From positions 620,001 to 684,000 of the forward strand of contig NZ_CP074112.1 in NCBI RefSeq assembly GCF_024584785.1: DNA of 64,000 nt, written 5' to 3'. The stretch is from Idiomarina loihiensis. Its GTDB lineage: Bacteria > Pseudomonadota > Gammaproteobacteria > Enterobacterales > Alteromonadaceae. The position numbers were made by a program, and so were the translations under genes. A model generated the notes under the pieces. It saw only the letters and a program-made list of their open reading frames with translations, searched no databases and was not told the origin of the DNA. Below, piece after piece: positions 52,066-62,624 of this stretch; the first letter of the stretch is position 1, and each line of letters begins with the position of its first letter.

Positions 52066-53730
52066 ATGGCAGCAGATGCGCCCCGTAGTAATTTCATTCG
52101 TCAAATTATCGATCAAGACCTAGCTTCAGGAAAGCATAACCAGGTACATACAAGGTTTCCGCCAGAGCCAAATGGTTTTTTACATATCGGTCATGCCAAA
52201 TCCATCGTGTTGAACTTTGGCATTGCTGAAGACTATCAAGGCACCTGTAACTTACGCTTTGATGACACCAATCCGTTGAAAGAAAAAGTGGATTATGTGC
52301 ACTCGATTCAAGCCGATGTGCAATGGCTGGGATACCACTGGAATGGTAAACCACGTTACTCATCTGATTATTTTGAGCAATTACACGGTTATGCGGTAGA
52401 GCTGATTGAAAAGGGCTTGGCTTATTGTGATTTTTCGAGCCAAGAACAAATGCGAGAAATGCGTGGCACCCTGAAGCAGCCGGGTAGCAATAGTCCTTAT
52501 CGAGATACTAGCGTTGCAGAAAACCTGCAAATTTTCGCGGACATGACAGCGGGTAAGTATCAAGAAGGCGAAGTTTGTCTGCGTGCCAAAATCGATATGA
52601 GCTCACCTTTTATGTGCATGCGCGATCCGGTGATTTATCGGGTTCGGTTTGCTCATCATCACCAAACGGGTGACACTTGGTGTGTGTATCCTATGTACGA
52701 TTTTACTCATTGTATTTCAGATGCTATTGAGGGGATCACCCATTCACTTTGTACCCTTGAGTTCCAAGATAACCGTCGCTTGTACGATTGGGTCTTGGAT
52801 AACATCAGCATTGAATGCCACCCCCAGCAGATTGAGTTTTCGCGCTTAAGCCTGCAATACACGGTGATGAGTAAACGTAAACTAAATCAATTGGTTGAAG
52901 AGCAACGAGTGAGTGGTTGGGATGACCCTCGTATGCCAACTATTGCTGGTATGCGTCGCCGCGGCTATACGCCGGCTTCTATCCGTGAGTTCTGTCACCG
53001 CATTGGTGTCACCAAAATGGATAATCAAGTAGAGATGAGCATGCTGGAGGCTTGTATTCGTGATGAGCTAAATCAGCATGCGCCTCGTGCGATGGCGGTA
53101 TTAGATCCGGTGCGTTTGGTGATTGAGAACTATCCGCAGGATCACGTTGAGCAACTGCAAGCGCCAAATCATCCGAATGATGACAGTATGGGCACTCGCA
53201 CGGTACCTTTTGCGCGCGAAATATTGATTGAAGCAGATGATTTTCGTGAAGAAGCCAACAAAAAATACAAGCGTCTGGTGCTTGGAAAAGAAGTGCGGTT
53301 ACGCAATGCCTATGTGATTAAAGCCGAGCGCGTTGAAAAAGACGAGCATGGCAATATCACCACTATTTTCTGTAGCTACGATGCTGATACTTTAGGCCAA
53401 GATCCTGCCGATGGACGTAAAGTAAAAGGCGTTATCCATTGGGTTGCAGCGGCTCATGCTAAACCAGCTGAGTTTAGGTTGTACGATCGCTTGTTCCAAG
53501 TGCCAAACCCAGCAGCAGAAGAAGATTTTGCGGCCACGCTTAACCCACAATCTTTAGTGGTTAAGCATGGCTTTGTGGAAGCTTCGTTAGCAGACGCTCA
53601 GGTAGAAAAAGCTTATCAGTTTGAACGTATTGGCTACTTCTGTGCCGATAGCAAAGACCACAATGCCGAGCATTTGGTCTTTAACCAAACGGTAGGTTTA
53701 CGTGATACTTGGTCCGATGAAGGCGAGTAA
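52066..53730 (+). CDS. glnS: Glutaminyl-tRNA synthetase
   Basis: A 554-residue class I synthetase, the same length as E. coli Gln[22 protein letters not shown] near 26 includes HIGH, FDDTNP near 65 binds substrate, [23 protein letters not shown] near 210 and VMSKRKL near 267 (the KMSKS loop) are present, and the C-terminal beta-barrel domains are complete. It charges tRNA-Gln. GGAG precedes the ATG. A strong hairpin follows 52 nt after the stop. Confidence 0.97.
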   Translation: MAADAPRSNFIRQIIDQDLASGKHNQVHTRFPPEPNGFLHIGHAKSIVLNFGIAEDYQGTCNLRFDDTNPLKEKVDYVHSIQADVQWLGYHWNGKPRYSSDYFEQLHGYAVELIEKGLAYCDFSSQEQMREMRGTLKQPGSNSPYRDTSVAENLQIFADMTAGKYQEGEVCLRAKIDMSSPFMCMRDPVIYRVRFAHHHQTGDTWCVYPMYDFTHCISDAIEGITHSLCTLEFQDNRRLYDWVLDNISIECHPQQIEFSRLSLQYTVMSKRKLNQLVEEQRVSGWDDPRMPTIAGMRRRGYTPASIREFCHRIGVTKMDNQVEMSMLEACIRDELNQHAPRAMAVLDPVRLVIENYPQDHVEQLQAPNHPNDDSMGTRTVPFAREILIEADDFREEANKKYKRLVLGKEVRLRNAYVIKAERVEKDEHGNITTIFCSYDADTLGQDPADGRKVKGVIHWVAAAHAKPAEFRLYDRLFQVPNPAAEEDFAATLNPQSLVVKHGFVEASLADAQVEKAYQFERIGYFCADSKDHNAEHLVFNQTVGLRDTWSDEGE

Positions 53731-53782
53731 GCTAATTTAGCAAAAAGTTAAATAGATTTGCGTTACCGCAACTTTTAATGCC

Positions 53783-53819
53783 ACAATCCCTGCTAGTAAA
53801 ACAGCAGGGATTGTTTGTT
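53783..53819 (+). terminator. Terminator after glnS, overlapping leader of next gene
   Basis: A 12-bp perfect stem ACAATCCCTGCT/AGCAGGGATTGT with an 8-nt loop, then TTTGTT. It ends only a few nt before the ATG of the diguanylate cyclase gene at 53821, and its 3' arm contains that gene's only purine-rich ribosome-site candidate (GCAGGGA). Confidence 0.75.
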
Positions 53820-53820
53820 A

Positions 53821-55533
53821 ATGCCGTTACCGAAAAACCCATACCCCGATTTAAGTGATGCCCAAGTACGTGAGCAGTTGCAATGGCTTGAGACCATGAT
53901 GACGCGCTCAAAAGTAGCGACTTGGAAGTTACATCGTCCCAGCATGAAAATGTTCATCAACTCGGCCCTAGCTGAGTTGTTAGGCCAGTCATGGCAGCGA
54001 GAACAAAGCTATCCTTTTGAGTTGTTAGTGGAAGCGATGCATGCAGAGTGTCGTCATTCGGCTATGGCTGTGATGCAACAATTGTGGGCTGGCGATCTTG
54101 AGCATGCTGATGTGATCTTTCGGGTGACAGCAGCACATGGCCAAGCGCGTACCATTCGCGATACAGTATCGGTGATTAGTCACGATCGGCAAGGGCAAGC
54201 TGAATGGCTCACCGGAGTCTGGATTGATATGACAGACACAGTGATGGCCCATCATCGCTTGGAGCGAATAGCTAGTACTGTGCCTGGGGTTATCTATCAG
54301 TTCTCTATGTATCCTGATGGGCGTATGTGTTTTCCTTACGCCAGTGCGGGTATCAAAGCTATTTATGGTGTTGATGCGGACGTTGTTAGCACCGATGGCA
54401 GTGCCGTGTTTGATGCCATTCATCCGGCTGATCGTGAACGGGTACGCAGTAGCATTCAGCAATCAGCCGAAAGTCTACAGCCTTGGTTTTGCGAGTATCG
54501 TATTGTACGAGGAGAACAAACCCGTTGGGTGGCCGGTAACGCTATGCCAGAACTGGATGCCGAAGGCGTGTATCACTGGTTTGGTCAGATCGTGGATACC
54601 ACGTTAGATAAACAACGTGAGTTAGAGCTGGAAGAAAGCCGAATCACCTTAAAACGAGCCCAAGAAATAGCCGAGTTAGGTTACTGGAAAGCAAATTTTG
54701 CTACCGGCGAGCTCTATTGGTCAGATAAAATTTACGACATTTTCGGGCTCGATAAAGATACCGTAAAACCTAGTATTAGTTTGTTTCAGCAAGCTGTTCA
54801 CCCAGACGATTTAGCGTTGGTGTTAGCGAGTGAACAACAGGCAAAAAAATTCGGCACGCACGATGTCGTGCATCGGATTATTCGCCCGGATGGCAGTGTT
54901 CGTTGGGTGCACGAGTTAGCTGACTATAACCAGTATATCCATGAAGACATTCTGATCGGGACAGTGCGAGATATCACGGAACAAAAAATTTATGAGCAAG
55001 AGCTTGAACGCTTGTCCATTACTGATGAATTAACAGGGGTTTATAATCGGCGCTATTTTATGCAGCAACTTGAGCAGTTGGTAGTGCGCTTTACGCCTTC
55101 TACCCAAGCCGTTGTAGCTATCTTTGATATTGATTATTTTAAACAGATTAACGATAACTACGGGCACGCCGAAGGTGATGCGGTGTTACGTCGCTTAGCT
55201 CAATTCATGCAACAGCAATTACGCCCCGGTGATATCTTCGCTCGTACTGGCGGAGAGGAGTTTGGATTGTTACTGCACCGCACTAATGCGGCAGATGCCA
55301 AGCGTCGCCTTAATGCAATTCGCATCTTAGTCAATGAATTAGAATTTGTGCCTAGCACAGGGACAGAGCAGCCTTATCGAGTATCGGCAACCATTGGTTT
55401 AACCAACGTGCATGTGGATGACGACAAGGATAGTGTGTTGTATCGAGCCGATCACGCCCTTTATTTTGGTAAAAACAAAGGGCGTAATTGTGTTATTTGG
55501 GCTGACGACGAGGCTGATGCCGACGTTGTCTAG
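53821..55533 (+). CDS. Diguanylate cyclase with PAS sensor domains
   Basis: A 570-residue soluble protein making c-di-GMP. Two to three PAS-like segments (about 30-145, 150-270, 280-395, the latter with [22 protein letters not shown] and [13 protein letters not shown]) precede a GGDEF domain (about 400-560). In it the motif is GGEEF, preceded five residues earlier by RPGD, an inhibitory I-site, so product feedback is expected. [12 protein letters not shown] begins the domain. No membrane helix is seen. ATG 53821 is used; an in-frame TTG two codons before is less likely. No EAL domain. The 3' end overlaps the convergent helicase gene by 41 nt. Confidence 0.92.
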   Translation: MPLPKNPYPDLSDAQVREQLQWLETMMTRSKVATWKLHRPSMKMFINSALAELLGQSWQREQSYPFELLVEAMHAECRHSAMAVMQQLWAGDLEHADVIFRVTAAHGQARTIRDTVSVISHDRQGQAEWLTGVWIDMTDTVMAHHRLERIASTVPGVIYQFSMYPDGRMCFPYASAGIKAIYGVDADVVSTDGSAVFDAIHPADRERVRSSIQQSAESLQPWFCEYRIVRGEQTRWVAGNAMPELDAEGVYHWFGQIVDTTLDKQRELELEESRITLKRAQEIAELGYWKANFATGELYWSDKIYDIFGLDKDTVKPSISLFQQAVHPDDLALVLASEQQAKKFGTHDVVHRIIRPDGSVRWVHELADYNQYIHEDILIGTVRDITEQKIYEQELERLSITDELTGVYNRRYFMQQLEQLVVRFTPSTQAVVAIFDIDYFKQINDNYGHAEGDAVLRRLAQFMQQQLRPGDIFARTGGEEFGLLLHRTNAADAKRRLNAIRILVNELEFVPSTGTEQPYRVSATIGLTNVHVDDDKDSVLYRADHALYFGKNKGRNCVIWADDEADADVV

Positions 55534-56710
55534 GTTGTTGGGCTGGCTTTTTAGGAGCCGGCCGACCTTTGTTTAAATCAACCGGTTGGTAGCCAGGCGC
55601 ACTGATACGTTCAAGTTTTTGATCAATCAACCGCTCAATTGCCTTGAGTTGTTTCACTTCTTCCGGGCTCACTAAGCTTAAGGCATGGCCACTAGCACCA
55701 GCACGTGCCGTACGGCCAATACGATGCACGTAGTCTTCAGCAACGTTAGGTAAGTCGTAGTTTACTACCAGTGGTAGTAAATCGATATCAATACCACGTG
55801 CAGCTATATCAGTAGCAACTAATACCTGTACTCGATTATTTTTGAAGTCATCCAGCGCTTTGGTACGGGCACCTTGGCTTTTATTGCCATGAATGGCGGC
55901 GGCCAAAAAACCATGCCCATCCAACTGCTTCACTAATCGATTAGCACCGTGCTTGGTACGAGTGAAGACCAACACTTGCGGTGTATTGCGTTCACGCAAG
56001 AGTTGCGCCAACAATTGCGTCTTCTGGTTTTGTTCAACACCATAGATGGATTGTTCGACTCGCTCAGCCGTAGTGTTTGGAGGGGCGACAGAAACTTCTA
56101 CAGGATCATTCACCAAACCTTTTGCTAGCGCTCTAATTTCGTCTGAAAACGTCGCTGAAAAAAGCAGGTTCTGGCGTTTCTTCGGTAAAATCCTTAAGAT
56201 TTTCTTGATGTCGTGAATGAAGCCCATGTCTAGCATACGGTCTGCTTCGTCTAACACCAAAATCTCAAGCTGATTAAATTTGACGGCATTTTGTTGAAAT
56301 AAATCTAATAACCGACCTGGGGTAGCAATGAGGATATCGACGCCTTTGCGAAGTTTCATCATCTGTGGGTTGATACCCACGCCGCCAAACACCACGGCAG
56401 AGGATAAACTCAGATTTCGACCGTAAGTAGCTACGCTTTCTGCCACTTGGGCAGCAAGTTCACGCGTAGGGGTCAGAATTAAAGCACGCACATGGTTTGA
56501 GCGTGCGCGCTCACCATCTTTGAGTAATTCTAAGATAGGTAAAGTAAAACCAGCGGTTTTGCCGGTTCCTGTTTGTGCTGCTGCCATCACATCTTTGCCT
56601 GCTAACACAGAAGGTATGGCTTGTTGTTGAATGGGGGTAGGGCTGGTATAACCTTGTTCGTTAAGAACACTTAAAACTTCTGGCGCTAGGCCTAAATCAG
56701 AAAAACTCAT
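55493..56710 (-). CDS. rhlE: DEAD-box RNA helicase, RhlE-like
   Basis: A 405-residue helicase. [16 protein letters not shown] and the Q motif ([14 protein letters not shown]) open the protein, followed by [63 protein letters not shown] and [10 protein letters not shown]. RhlE-type proteins help ribosome assembly and RNA turnover. The start at 56710 has a weak ribosome site; the frame is open to 56755. The C-terminal tail is short, basic and Arg/Gln-rich and is encoded antisense to the end of the diguanylate cyclase gene. Confidence 0.93.
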   Translation of the reverse strand: MSFSDLGLAPEVLSVLNEQGYTSPTPIQQQAIPSVLAGKDVMAAAQTGTGKTAGFTLPILELLKDGERARSNHVRALILTPTRELAAQVAESVATYGRNLSLSSAVVFGGVGINPQMMKLRKGVDILIATPGRLLDLFQQNAVKFNQLEILVLDEADRMLDMGFIHDIKKILRILPKKRQNLLFSATFSDEIRALAKGLVNDPVEVSVAPPNTTAERVEQSIYGVEQNQKTQLLAQLLRERNTPQVLVFTRTKHGANRLVKQLDGHGFLAAAIHGNKSQGARTKALDDFKNNRVQVLVATDIAARGIDIDLLPLVVNYDLPNVAEDYVHRIGRTARAGASGHALSLVSPEEVKQLKAIERLIDQKLERISAPGYQPVDLNKGRPAPKKPAQQPRQRRHQPRRQPK

Positions 56711-56782
56711 CAACGGCTGTGGTCTCTTTTTGCGTGAGGATGCTACCAGTATCACACTGGTAGCATCGGTATCTAGGTAGGA

Positions 56783-57226
56783 TTATTCGCTACTTTGATT
56801 GTTTTCGCAGGTATCTGGTGACTGACATTCACCATACAAATACAAGCTATGATTGGTCAGTTTAACGTTATGTGCGGTAGCAATATCACGTTGACGCTGT
56901 TCAATCATTTCATCTTCAAATTCAAAAACATGACCACAGGTTAAACAGACCAGATGGTCGTGGTGGTCTTTATTGCTTAGCTCAAACAGTGAGCGACCGC
57001 CTTCAAAATGGTGACGACTTACAATACCTGCATCATCAAATTGGTTGAGAACGCGATACACGGTAGCTAAACCTATCTCTTCGTTTTTCTCCAACAAGAT
57101 CTTATACACGTCTTCAGCACTTACGTGCTGATTAGCCGGGTTTTTGAGTATCTCCAGCACTTTAATCCGTGGTGAAGTTACTTTTAGTCCGGCTTTTTTC
57201 AGTTGTAATTCGTCTTTGCTGCTCAT
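56783..57226 (-). CDS. fur: Ferric uptake regulator Fur
   Basis: A 147-residue iron-responsive repressor, near E. coli Fur's 148. The winged helix covers about 8-80 (GLKVTSPRIKVLEIL, HVSAEDVYKILLE, GLATVYRVLNQFDDAGIV), and HHDHLVCLTCGHVFEFED near 88 holds the metal-binding His and Cys residues; a second cysteine pair is at GECQSPDTC near the C-terminus. ATG 57226 is preferred because the preceding residues lack similarity. It follows fldA by 17 nt, as in many relatives, so iron-linked regulation of both is plausible. Confidence 0.96.
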   Translation of the reverse strand: MSSKDELQLKKAGLKVTSPRIKVLEILKNPANQHVSAEDVYKILLEKNEEIGLATVYRVLNQFDDAGIVSRHHFEGGRSLFELSNKDHHDHLVCLTCGHVFEFEDEMIEQRQRDIATAHNVKLTNHSLYLYGECQSPDTCENNQSSE

Positions 57227-57243
57227 GTCTCTACATCGCTTAG

Positions 57244-57768
57244 TTAGGCGAGTTGGTCTAAGCCCATCTCTGTACGGATTTGCGCACACCATTGTTGCAC
57301 GCGCTCTTTAGTGAGTTCAGGCTGACGATCTTCGTCGATGCCTAACCCAACAAAGTGGTCATCATCAACTAAAGCACGTGAGGCGTCAAATTGATATCCT
57401 GCGGTCGACCAGTGGCCAATGATAATTCCGCCACGTGCCTCAACGATATCGCGCACGGTTCCCATGGCATCAAGAAAATACTCAGCGTAATCTTCTTGGT
57501 CGCCACAACCAAAAATAGCAATCAGTTTGTTGTTGAAATCAATTTCTTCTAATTCAGGGAAGAAATCGTCCCAATCACATTGGGCTTCGCCGTAGTACCA
57601 TGTTGGAATACCGAACATTAACAGGTCGTATGAGGCGATGTCTTCTTTGCTGGATTTGGCAATATCAAATACATCAATTAGGTTCTTACCTAATTCTTTT
57701 TGAATCATCTGTGCAACAGCTTCGGTGTTACCGGTGTCACTTCCAAAGAAAATACCAACACTAGCCAT
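57244..57768 (-). CDS. fldA: Flavodoxin FldA
   Basis: A 174-residue long-chain flavodoxin. FFGSDTGNTEAVAQ at 7-20 is the FMN phosphate loop, PTWYYGEAQCDWDDF near 55 and FGCGDQEDYAEYFLDAMG near 85 are the ring-binding loops, and the family-specific 20-residue insertion is present. It donates electrons to enzymes such as biotin synthase, IspG/H and reductive activators. It is upstream of fur on the same strand. Confidence 0.96.
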   Translation of the reverse strand: MASVGIFFGSDTGNTEAVAQMIQKELGKNLIDVFDIAKSSKEDIASYDLLMFGIPTWYYGEAQCDWDDFFPELEEIDFNNKLIAIFGCGDQEDYAEYFLDAMGTVRDIVEARGGIIIGHWSTAGYQFDASRALVDDDHFVGLGIDEDRQPELTKERVQQWCAQIRTEMGLDQLA

Positions 57769-57797
57769 AAATTCGTTACTACCTACTTAACTGTGTA

Positions 57798-58013
57798 TTA
57801 CATGCCCGCTTCCCAAAAGACTTGAATAATGCCTTTTGCGATAAAGCCAGCACAACCTAAAAATAAAACCAACCAAACGAACCAGCGGCCATACTTGGGT
57901 ACGTTGCCTTTATTTAAAACGTCTTGAATAGCTAAGCCGATCAGCAAAAACAACACAGCAATGGCAAAATTCGTCGCAAGCGTTTCAATTAATTCGTAAT
58001 GTTCTGACAACAT
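57798..58013 (-). CDS. DUF2788 small membrane protein
   Basis: A 71-residue protein with two helices (about 13-31 and 43-63). The motif QDVLNKGNVPKYGRWFVWLVLFLGCAGFIAKG (GNVPKYGR is the invariant core) identifies DUF2788. I recall it at this place, between a ybfF-like gene and fldA, in Alteromonadales. Function unknown. Confidence 0.85.
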   Translation of the reverse strand: MLSEHYELIETLATNFAIAVLFLLIGLAIQDVLNKGNVPKYGRWFVWLVLFLGCAGFIAKGIIQVFWEAGM

Positions 58014-58073
58014 AACAGCAACACCATTTCATTAGGCCGGAAAAATAAGCGCTGATTATAGCATGCAACCGGC

Positions 58074-58877
58074 TCAGGTGCGAGAATGTTGCTGGATAAA
58101 TGCAAGCGCCAGACGGTTGAAAATACGTGGCTTTTCAGCATGCAGCCAATGCCCAGTACCCTCAATGATTTTCATCTCTATGTTACTGAAACGAGAACGA
58201 ATTTCGTCCTCGTGTTGCGCTAATAAATAATCGGAATCGCCACCTTTGATAAACAAAATCGGGCCTTCATAGTGACCGTCGCGAACGGCGCCAGAAATCG
58301 CATCGTAACAGGTATCCAAGCGCGCTAACGGTAGCCGCCACTGATAGCCTGTGTCAGTGTGCCGCAGATTTTTCAGTAAAAACTGCCGCACGCCGCGGCT
58401 GTCAATACTTTTAGCCAGCTGGCGATCGGCATCTTGACGGTTAGTCACGGCGTCTAAATCCACGCTAATAAGAGCTTCCAGAATATGCCGATGGCGCGGG
58501 TCATAAGCTACAGGAGAGATGTCCGCCGCTATGACACTAAGGGTTCTATCGGGATAGGTTAGAGCGAACTCCATCGCAATCTTACCGCCCATCGAATGCC
58601 CGACCACATGTATTTGGTGTAATTGCAAATGGTCTAAAGTGGCAGCGAGGGCTGCTGCCATACTGGCATAATCCATCTTAGCAAATTCAGGAGAATCACC
58701 GTGGTTAGGAGCATCAACTAACAGCACTGGATAATGCTCGGCTAATTCTTTTGCTAAACTTTTTAAGTTATCTAAATCGCCGAACAAACCATGCAATAGC
58801 ACCACGGGGGCCTGCTGCTTAGCTGCATCTGGTGACGGGCCGAGCTGTTCAAAATTAAGAATCTGTGCGTTACTCAT
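58074..58877 (-). CDS. ybfF: Alpha/beta hydrolase, YbfF-like esterase
   Basis: A 267-residue alpha/beta hydrolase: the oxyanion-hole HGLFGDLDNLK near 31, nucleophile elbow GHSMGGKIA near 96 with the catalytic serine, and a C-terminal GTGHWLHAEKP histidine near 245. YbfF in E. coli hydrolyses short acyl and acyl-CoA esters. ATG 58877 was chosen with AGGAATTC upstream; the frame is open for 24 more codons without similarity. It diverges from seqA, 93 nt away, as in E. coli. Confidence 0.9.
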   Translation of the reverse strand: MSNAQILNFEQLGPSPDAAKQQAPVVLLHGLFGDLDNLKSLAKELAEHYPVLLVDAPNHGDSPEFAKMDYASMAAALAATLDHLQLHQIHVVGHSMGGKIAMEFALTYPDRTLSVIAADISPVAYDPRHRHILEALISVDLDAVTNRQDADRQLAKSIDSRGVRQFLLKNLRHTDTGYQWRLPLARLDTCYDAISGAVRDGHYEGPILFIKGGDSDYLLAQHEDEIRSRFSNIEMKIIEGTGHWLHAEKPRIFNRLALAFIQQHSRT

Positions 58878-58970
58878 GTTGAATTCCTGTACCCTTGGCG
58901 TTGCTTGGGTATAATAGCGTTTTGGTGAACCTTGTAAAACCACCCACAACTTAAAAGAAGCGAACGGGGA

Positions 58971-59558
58971 ATGACAAAACGCATTGAAATTGATGACGAA
59001 TTATACCGATTTATTGCCGGTCATACACTGCATATTGGCGAGAGTGCTTCGGCTATTTTACGCCGGCTGCTAAATTTACCTGCGGTAGTAGCTACCACCA
59101 GTACCACCGAGGCTGGTAGCGAACAGCCCACTGCTGCACCGGTAGTTGCTCAGCCACCAACCACACAACAAGCGATTGTGAACGCCAGTGAGCGCACGGA
59201 AAAGTTATCTACGCCAGCCGGTCGGCAGATTTTTGATGTGATGACCCGAGCCGATTTAGCCGGGCAACGCAGCGTTGTCGCACGCTTTCTCTATATTCTT
59301 AGTATGCTTTATAAATGCCACGCTAAGCAGTTTGACCAAGTGCTGCAGATTAGCGGTCGCGACCGCCAATATTTTGCGAAATCTGAAGCTGAATTAGCGG
59401 CCAGTGGCACCAGCACTAATCCCAAGCAGATTCCGGATGCACCTTATTACGTGGTGACTAATAATAACACCACCCGCAAGAAATCGATGTTAACGCAGGT
59501 GGCACTTGAGTTAGGTTACAGCGAGCAACAGGCAGAAAAAATCAGGGACTTTTTATAA
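58971..59558 (+). CDS. seqA: Negative modulator of replication initiation SeqA
   Basis: A 195-residue protein that binds hemimethylated GATC and sequesters oriC. The N-terminal oligomerisation segment MTKRIEIDDELYRFIAGHT and HIGESASAILRRLL is diagnostic; a variable Thr/Ala/Pro-rich linker (about 42-75) follows, and the C-terminal DNA-binding domain includes GRDRQYFAKSEAEL and NNNTTRKKSML with the Asn and Thr/Arg that read the methyl group. Presence of SeqA implies Dam methylation in this organism. The stop overlaps pgm by one base. Confidence 0.94.
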   Translation: MTKRIEIDDELYRFIAGHTLHIGESASAILRRLLNLPAVVATTSTTEAGSEQPTAAPVVAQPPTTQQAIVNASERTEKLSTPAGRQIFDVMTRADLAGQRSVVARFLYILSMLYKCHAKQFDQVLQISGRDRQYFAKSEAELAASGTSTNPKQIPDAPYYVVTNNNTTRKKSMLTQVALELGYSEQQAEKIRDFL

Positions 59559-61198
59559 TGGCGATACATGCACGGGCCGGACAGCCCGCACAAGCAGAAG
59601 ATTTGACCAATATTGCGCAGTTAGTTAGCGCATATTTTGTCAATGATGTGGACCCTCGCGATCCAGCGCAACAGGTAAAATTCGGTACTTCAGGGCATCG
59701 TGGTTGTGCCTTAGACTGCTCCTTTAATGAGGCACACATTCTAGCTATCAGCCAAGCCTTGGTGCGCTATCGTGAAGAGCAGGGGATTACTGGGCCATTA
59801 TTGGTGGGGCGGGATACCCATGCTTTGTCTGAAGCCGCATTTATGACGGCCCTAGAAGTTTTTATTGGTAATGGCATTGAAGTACAGGTTCAAGCCGATG
59901 ATGGCTACACGCCAACGCCGGTCATCAGTCATGCAATTTTGCGTTATAACCGCGGTCGTACTCGCGATCTAGCGGACGGAGTGGTGATTACACCTTCGCA
60001 CAATCCACCAACCGATGGCGGCTTCAAATACAATCCTCCACACGGTGGCCCTGCCGATACTGATGCTACCAAAGTCATTGAAAAATATGCGAATGCGTTA
60101 TTATCATCAGAGCTTTTGGGCGTAGAAGCCGTGTCCTATGCTGAGGTACGAGCTAGTCGCTTACTGCAGCAAGTGGATTGGCGCCAGGCGTACATAGATA
60201 GTCTGCCTGAAGTGATTGATATGGAAGCTATCGCCAAGCAAAAGATTCGGATTGGCGTGGATGCGATGGGCGGTGCTGGCGCAAGTTATTGGGCCCTAAT
60301 TGCAGAGCAATACGGCTTAGACATCGAGGTTCATAACGCCGCGGTAGATGCTAGTTTCCGGTTTATGAGCCTTGATAAAGACGGCAAAATTCGAATGGAC
60401 TGTTCGTCTCCTTATGCTATGGCGTCCTTATTAAAATACAAAGATAACTACGATATCGCCGTAGGTAACGACCCTGATTATGATCGTCACGGTATAGTAA
60501 CGCCTACCCATGGTTTGATGAATCCTAACCACTATTTAGCTGTTGCGATTGATTATTTGTGTTCACAGCGCCAATGGTCGTCAACTCTGGCTATTGGTAA
60601 AACCTTGGTATCTAGTGCAATGATTGATCGTGTCGTCGCTGCGCATCAACGTGAGCTGCGCGAGATGCCGGTTGGGTTTAAATGGTTTGCGCAAGAATTG
60701 CATCAGGGCATCACGGCGTTTGCCGGTGAAGAAAGTGCCGGTGCAACTTTTCTAGACAAGCAAGGGCAAGCTTGGACCACCGATAAAGACGGTATCATTT
60801 TAGCGCTATTGGCGGCTGAGATTTGTGCGGTAACAGGGCGTAACCCTAGCCAACATTACGATGATCTCTGTGCCAAGCATGGTACCAGTTATTATCAACG
60901 CGTGGATGTCAGTTCATCGAGCGAGCTGAATGCCGCTTTTGGTGATATTCGTGCCTATAAGCTAAAGATTGCTGAGCTAGCAGGTGACAGTGTGCTAGAT
61001 ATTACCACCAAAGCACCGGCCAACGGTGCCCTTATTGGCGGGGTTAAAGTCACCACAGCCAATGGGTGGTTTGCGGCTCGGCCATCAGGTACTGAGCCAG
61101 TGTATAAGATCTATTGTGAGAGCTTTGTCAGCGCTGAACATCTTGCTGAAATGACCAGCCAAGCTCAGCAACTGGTGCATATCTGGCTGCAGGGTTAA
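59558..61198 (+). CDS. pgm: Phosphoglucomutase (alpha-D-glucose)
   Basis: A 546-residue mutase interconverting glucose 1- and 6-phosphate, feeding glycogen and sugar nucleotide pools. TPSHNPPTDGGFKYNPPHGGPAD near 146 holds the phosphoserine, NDPDYDRHG near 308 binds metal, GEESAGATF near 388 binds sugar and RPSGTEPVYKIYCES near 508 binds phosphate. It is co-transcribed with seqA as in E. coli. It is convergent with the MFS gene and the two stop codons share the TTAA at 61195-61198. Confidence 0.96.
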   Translation: MAIHARAGQPAQAEDLTNIAQLVSAYFVNDVDPRDPAQQVKFGTSGHRGCALDCSFNEAHILAISQALVRYREEQGITGPLLVGRDTHALSEAAFMTALEVFIGNGIEVQVQADDGYTPTPVISHAILRYNRGRTRDLADGVVITPSHNPPTDGGFKYNPPHGGPADTDATKVIEKYANALLSSELLGVEAVSYAEVRASRLLQQVDWRQAYIDSLPEVIDMEAIAKQKIRIGVDAMGGAGASYWALIAEQYGLDIEVHNAAVDASFRFMSLDKDGKIRMDCSSPYAMASLLKYKDNYDIAVGNDPDYDRHGIVTPTHGLMNPNHYLAVAIDYLCSQRQWSSTLAIGKTLVSSAMIDRVVAAHQRELREMPVGFKWFAQELHQGITAFAGEESAGATFLDKQGQAWTTDKDGIILALLAAEICAVTGRNPSQHYDDLCAKHGTSYYQRVDVSSSSELNAAFGDIRAYKLKIAELAGDSVLDITTKAPANGALIGGVKVTTANGWFAARPSGTEPVYKIYCESFVSAEHLAEMTSQAQQLVHIWLQG

Positions 61199-62460
61199 CG
61201 CCCCGCAGCAGCTTCGTCGTCTTGATACTCTTGCTCATCAGCTAAGCTGGTGAGCAATTCATCGGAGGTTTGGGTCGGGGTTAACATCGCGTAAGCACTG
61301 TGACTTTGGTCTTCAGGTTTGGCACGGCGAGTCACACGATAGAGTGAGTAGCCGCAGACAATACTGGTGAGCACCATAATCAATAAAAAGAAGTAATCTA
61401 CCGCACCAAACTGCATCAATGCTGCCACCGATGGTGCGCCTATGATTGAACCCATGCCACCTACTTTTATGATGGCCCCAGTTGCACCAACCATTTGGTC
61501 TTTATCTAAAAAGTCGTTGGTGTGAGCCATGCCGAGAGAATAGAGTGGCAGGGCGCAAGCGCCAAACAAACCTACACATAAATAGATTAACCACACCGTT
61601 TCTGAACCCAATTGTGATAACACAAAGGCCATGATGGCGGCAGTACCAGCACAGGCAGCCATAATAAAGCGTCTATCGATGCGATCTGATAATAAACCTA
61701 TTGGCGCCTGTGCCAACATGCCGCCTAAAATAAAGGCGGCCATAAATAACGATACTTGCCCTACGCTTAAGCCGATATAGGTGGCGTACATCGGGCCGAT
61801 GCCATAGAACATGGCATAACAAGCCTGCATGATAAAGGCACTTACCATGCCCAAAGGCACTACCTTCAGCAATGAGCGAATGGGCACTTTCTTGGCTTCG
61901 TGGGTGGTTGGTTCAACAGTCACGCTGATTAAGATCGGAATCAACGCTAAGTTGATCAGCAGGGCAACAATCGCAAAGGCAAGGAACCCAGCCGGGTCAG
62001 CAACCCCGAGAATTAATTGCCCAGCCACTAAACCACCGTAAATAAGTACTAAATAGACCGACAACAAGGTGCCACGGTTTTTATTGTCAGCCATGGTGTT
62101 AAGCCAGCTTTCCACGATCACAAAGATGGCAGAGATAGCAAAACCGGTCAAAAAGCGCATTAGGAACCAGACTACCGGATTAACCCAAATGGCTTGAATT
62201 AGAATAGAGGCAGCGGCTAAGGCTGCTAAGCCACCGAAAGCGCGAATGTAGCCAACCCGCCGAATATCTTTCGGGGCCCGCGTGGTGCCAAATAAGAAGC
62301 CGATAAAATACGCTGACATGATCACCCCGGTGGTGAGGGTACCGAAGTCTTCAATGGTAGCGCGCAAACTCAACAAGGTGCTGGTCATGCCGGTACAAAT
62401 ACCAATCAGGGTAATGCTGGTCAGCAGAGAGCTAATAGCGCGCAGTTGTTGTTTTAACAT
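61195..62460 (-). CDS. MFS transporter, YcaD-like
   Basis: A 421-residue protein with twelve hydrophobic helices and a charged C-terminal tail rich in Glu/Asp. ESWLNTMADNKNRGTLLSVY near 120 is the loop typical of the YcaD/UMF group, and GLLSDRIDRRFIM near 255 is the second-half MFS motif A. The substrate is unknown. ATG 62460 has AAGGAT upstream; the frame extends 20 codons further without similarity. Confidence 0.88.
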   Translation of the reverse strand: MLKQQLRAISSLLTSITLIGICTGMTSTLLSLRATIEDFGTLTTGVIMSAYFIGFLFGTTRAPKDIRRVGYIRAFGGLAALAAASILIQAIWVNPVVWFLMRFLTGFAISAIFVIVESWLNTMADNKNRGTLLSVYLVLIYGGLVAGQLILGVADPAGFLAFAIVALLINLALIPILISVTVEPTTHEAKKVPIRSLLKVVPLGMVSAFIMQACYAMFYGIGPMYATYIGLSVGQVSLFMAAFILGGMLAQAPIGLLSDRIDRRFIMAACAGTAAIMAFVLSQLGSETVWLIYLCVGLFGACALPLYSLGMAHTNDFLDKDQMVGATGAIIKVGGMGSIIGAPSVAALMQFGAVDYFFLLIMVLTSIVCGYSLYRVTRRAKPEDQSHSAYAMLTPTQTSDELLTSLADEQEYQDDEAAAGR

Positions 62461-62624
62461 GGCGGCAATCCTTGTGCGTTGCGGTGTATTTTTGGGCGGC
62501 AATGATGGAAAGTTTACCACGTTGTGAAAAATTCGGAAACGTCAAGAGGTTATCCACAGCTTGTTACTTGCTCCTGGTTCGTAGGCTGTTTATGATGCAC
62601 CTATTGTTCTTATCTGAGGTTGCT

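Noticed and set aside
54025-54462. A 145-codon minus-strand frame inside the diguanylate cyclase gene
   Set aside because: Lies wholly antisense to well-conserved PAS coding sequence and lacks protein-like features.
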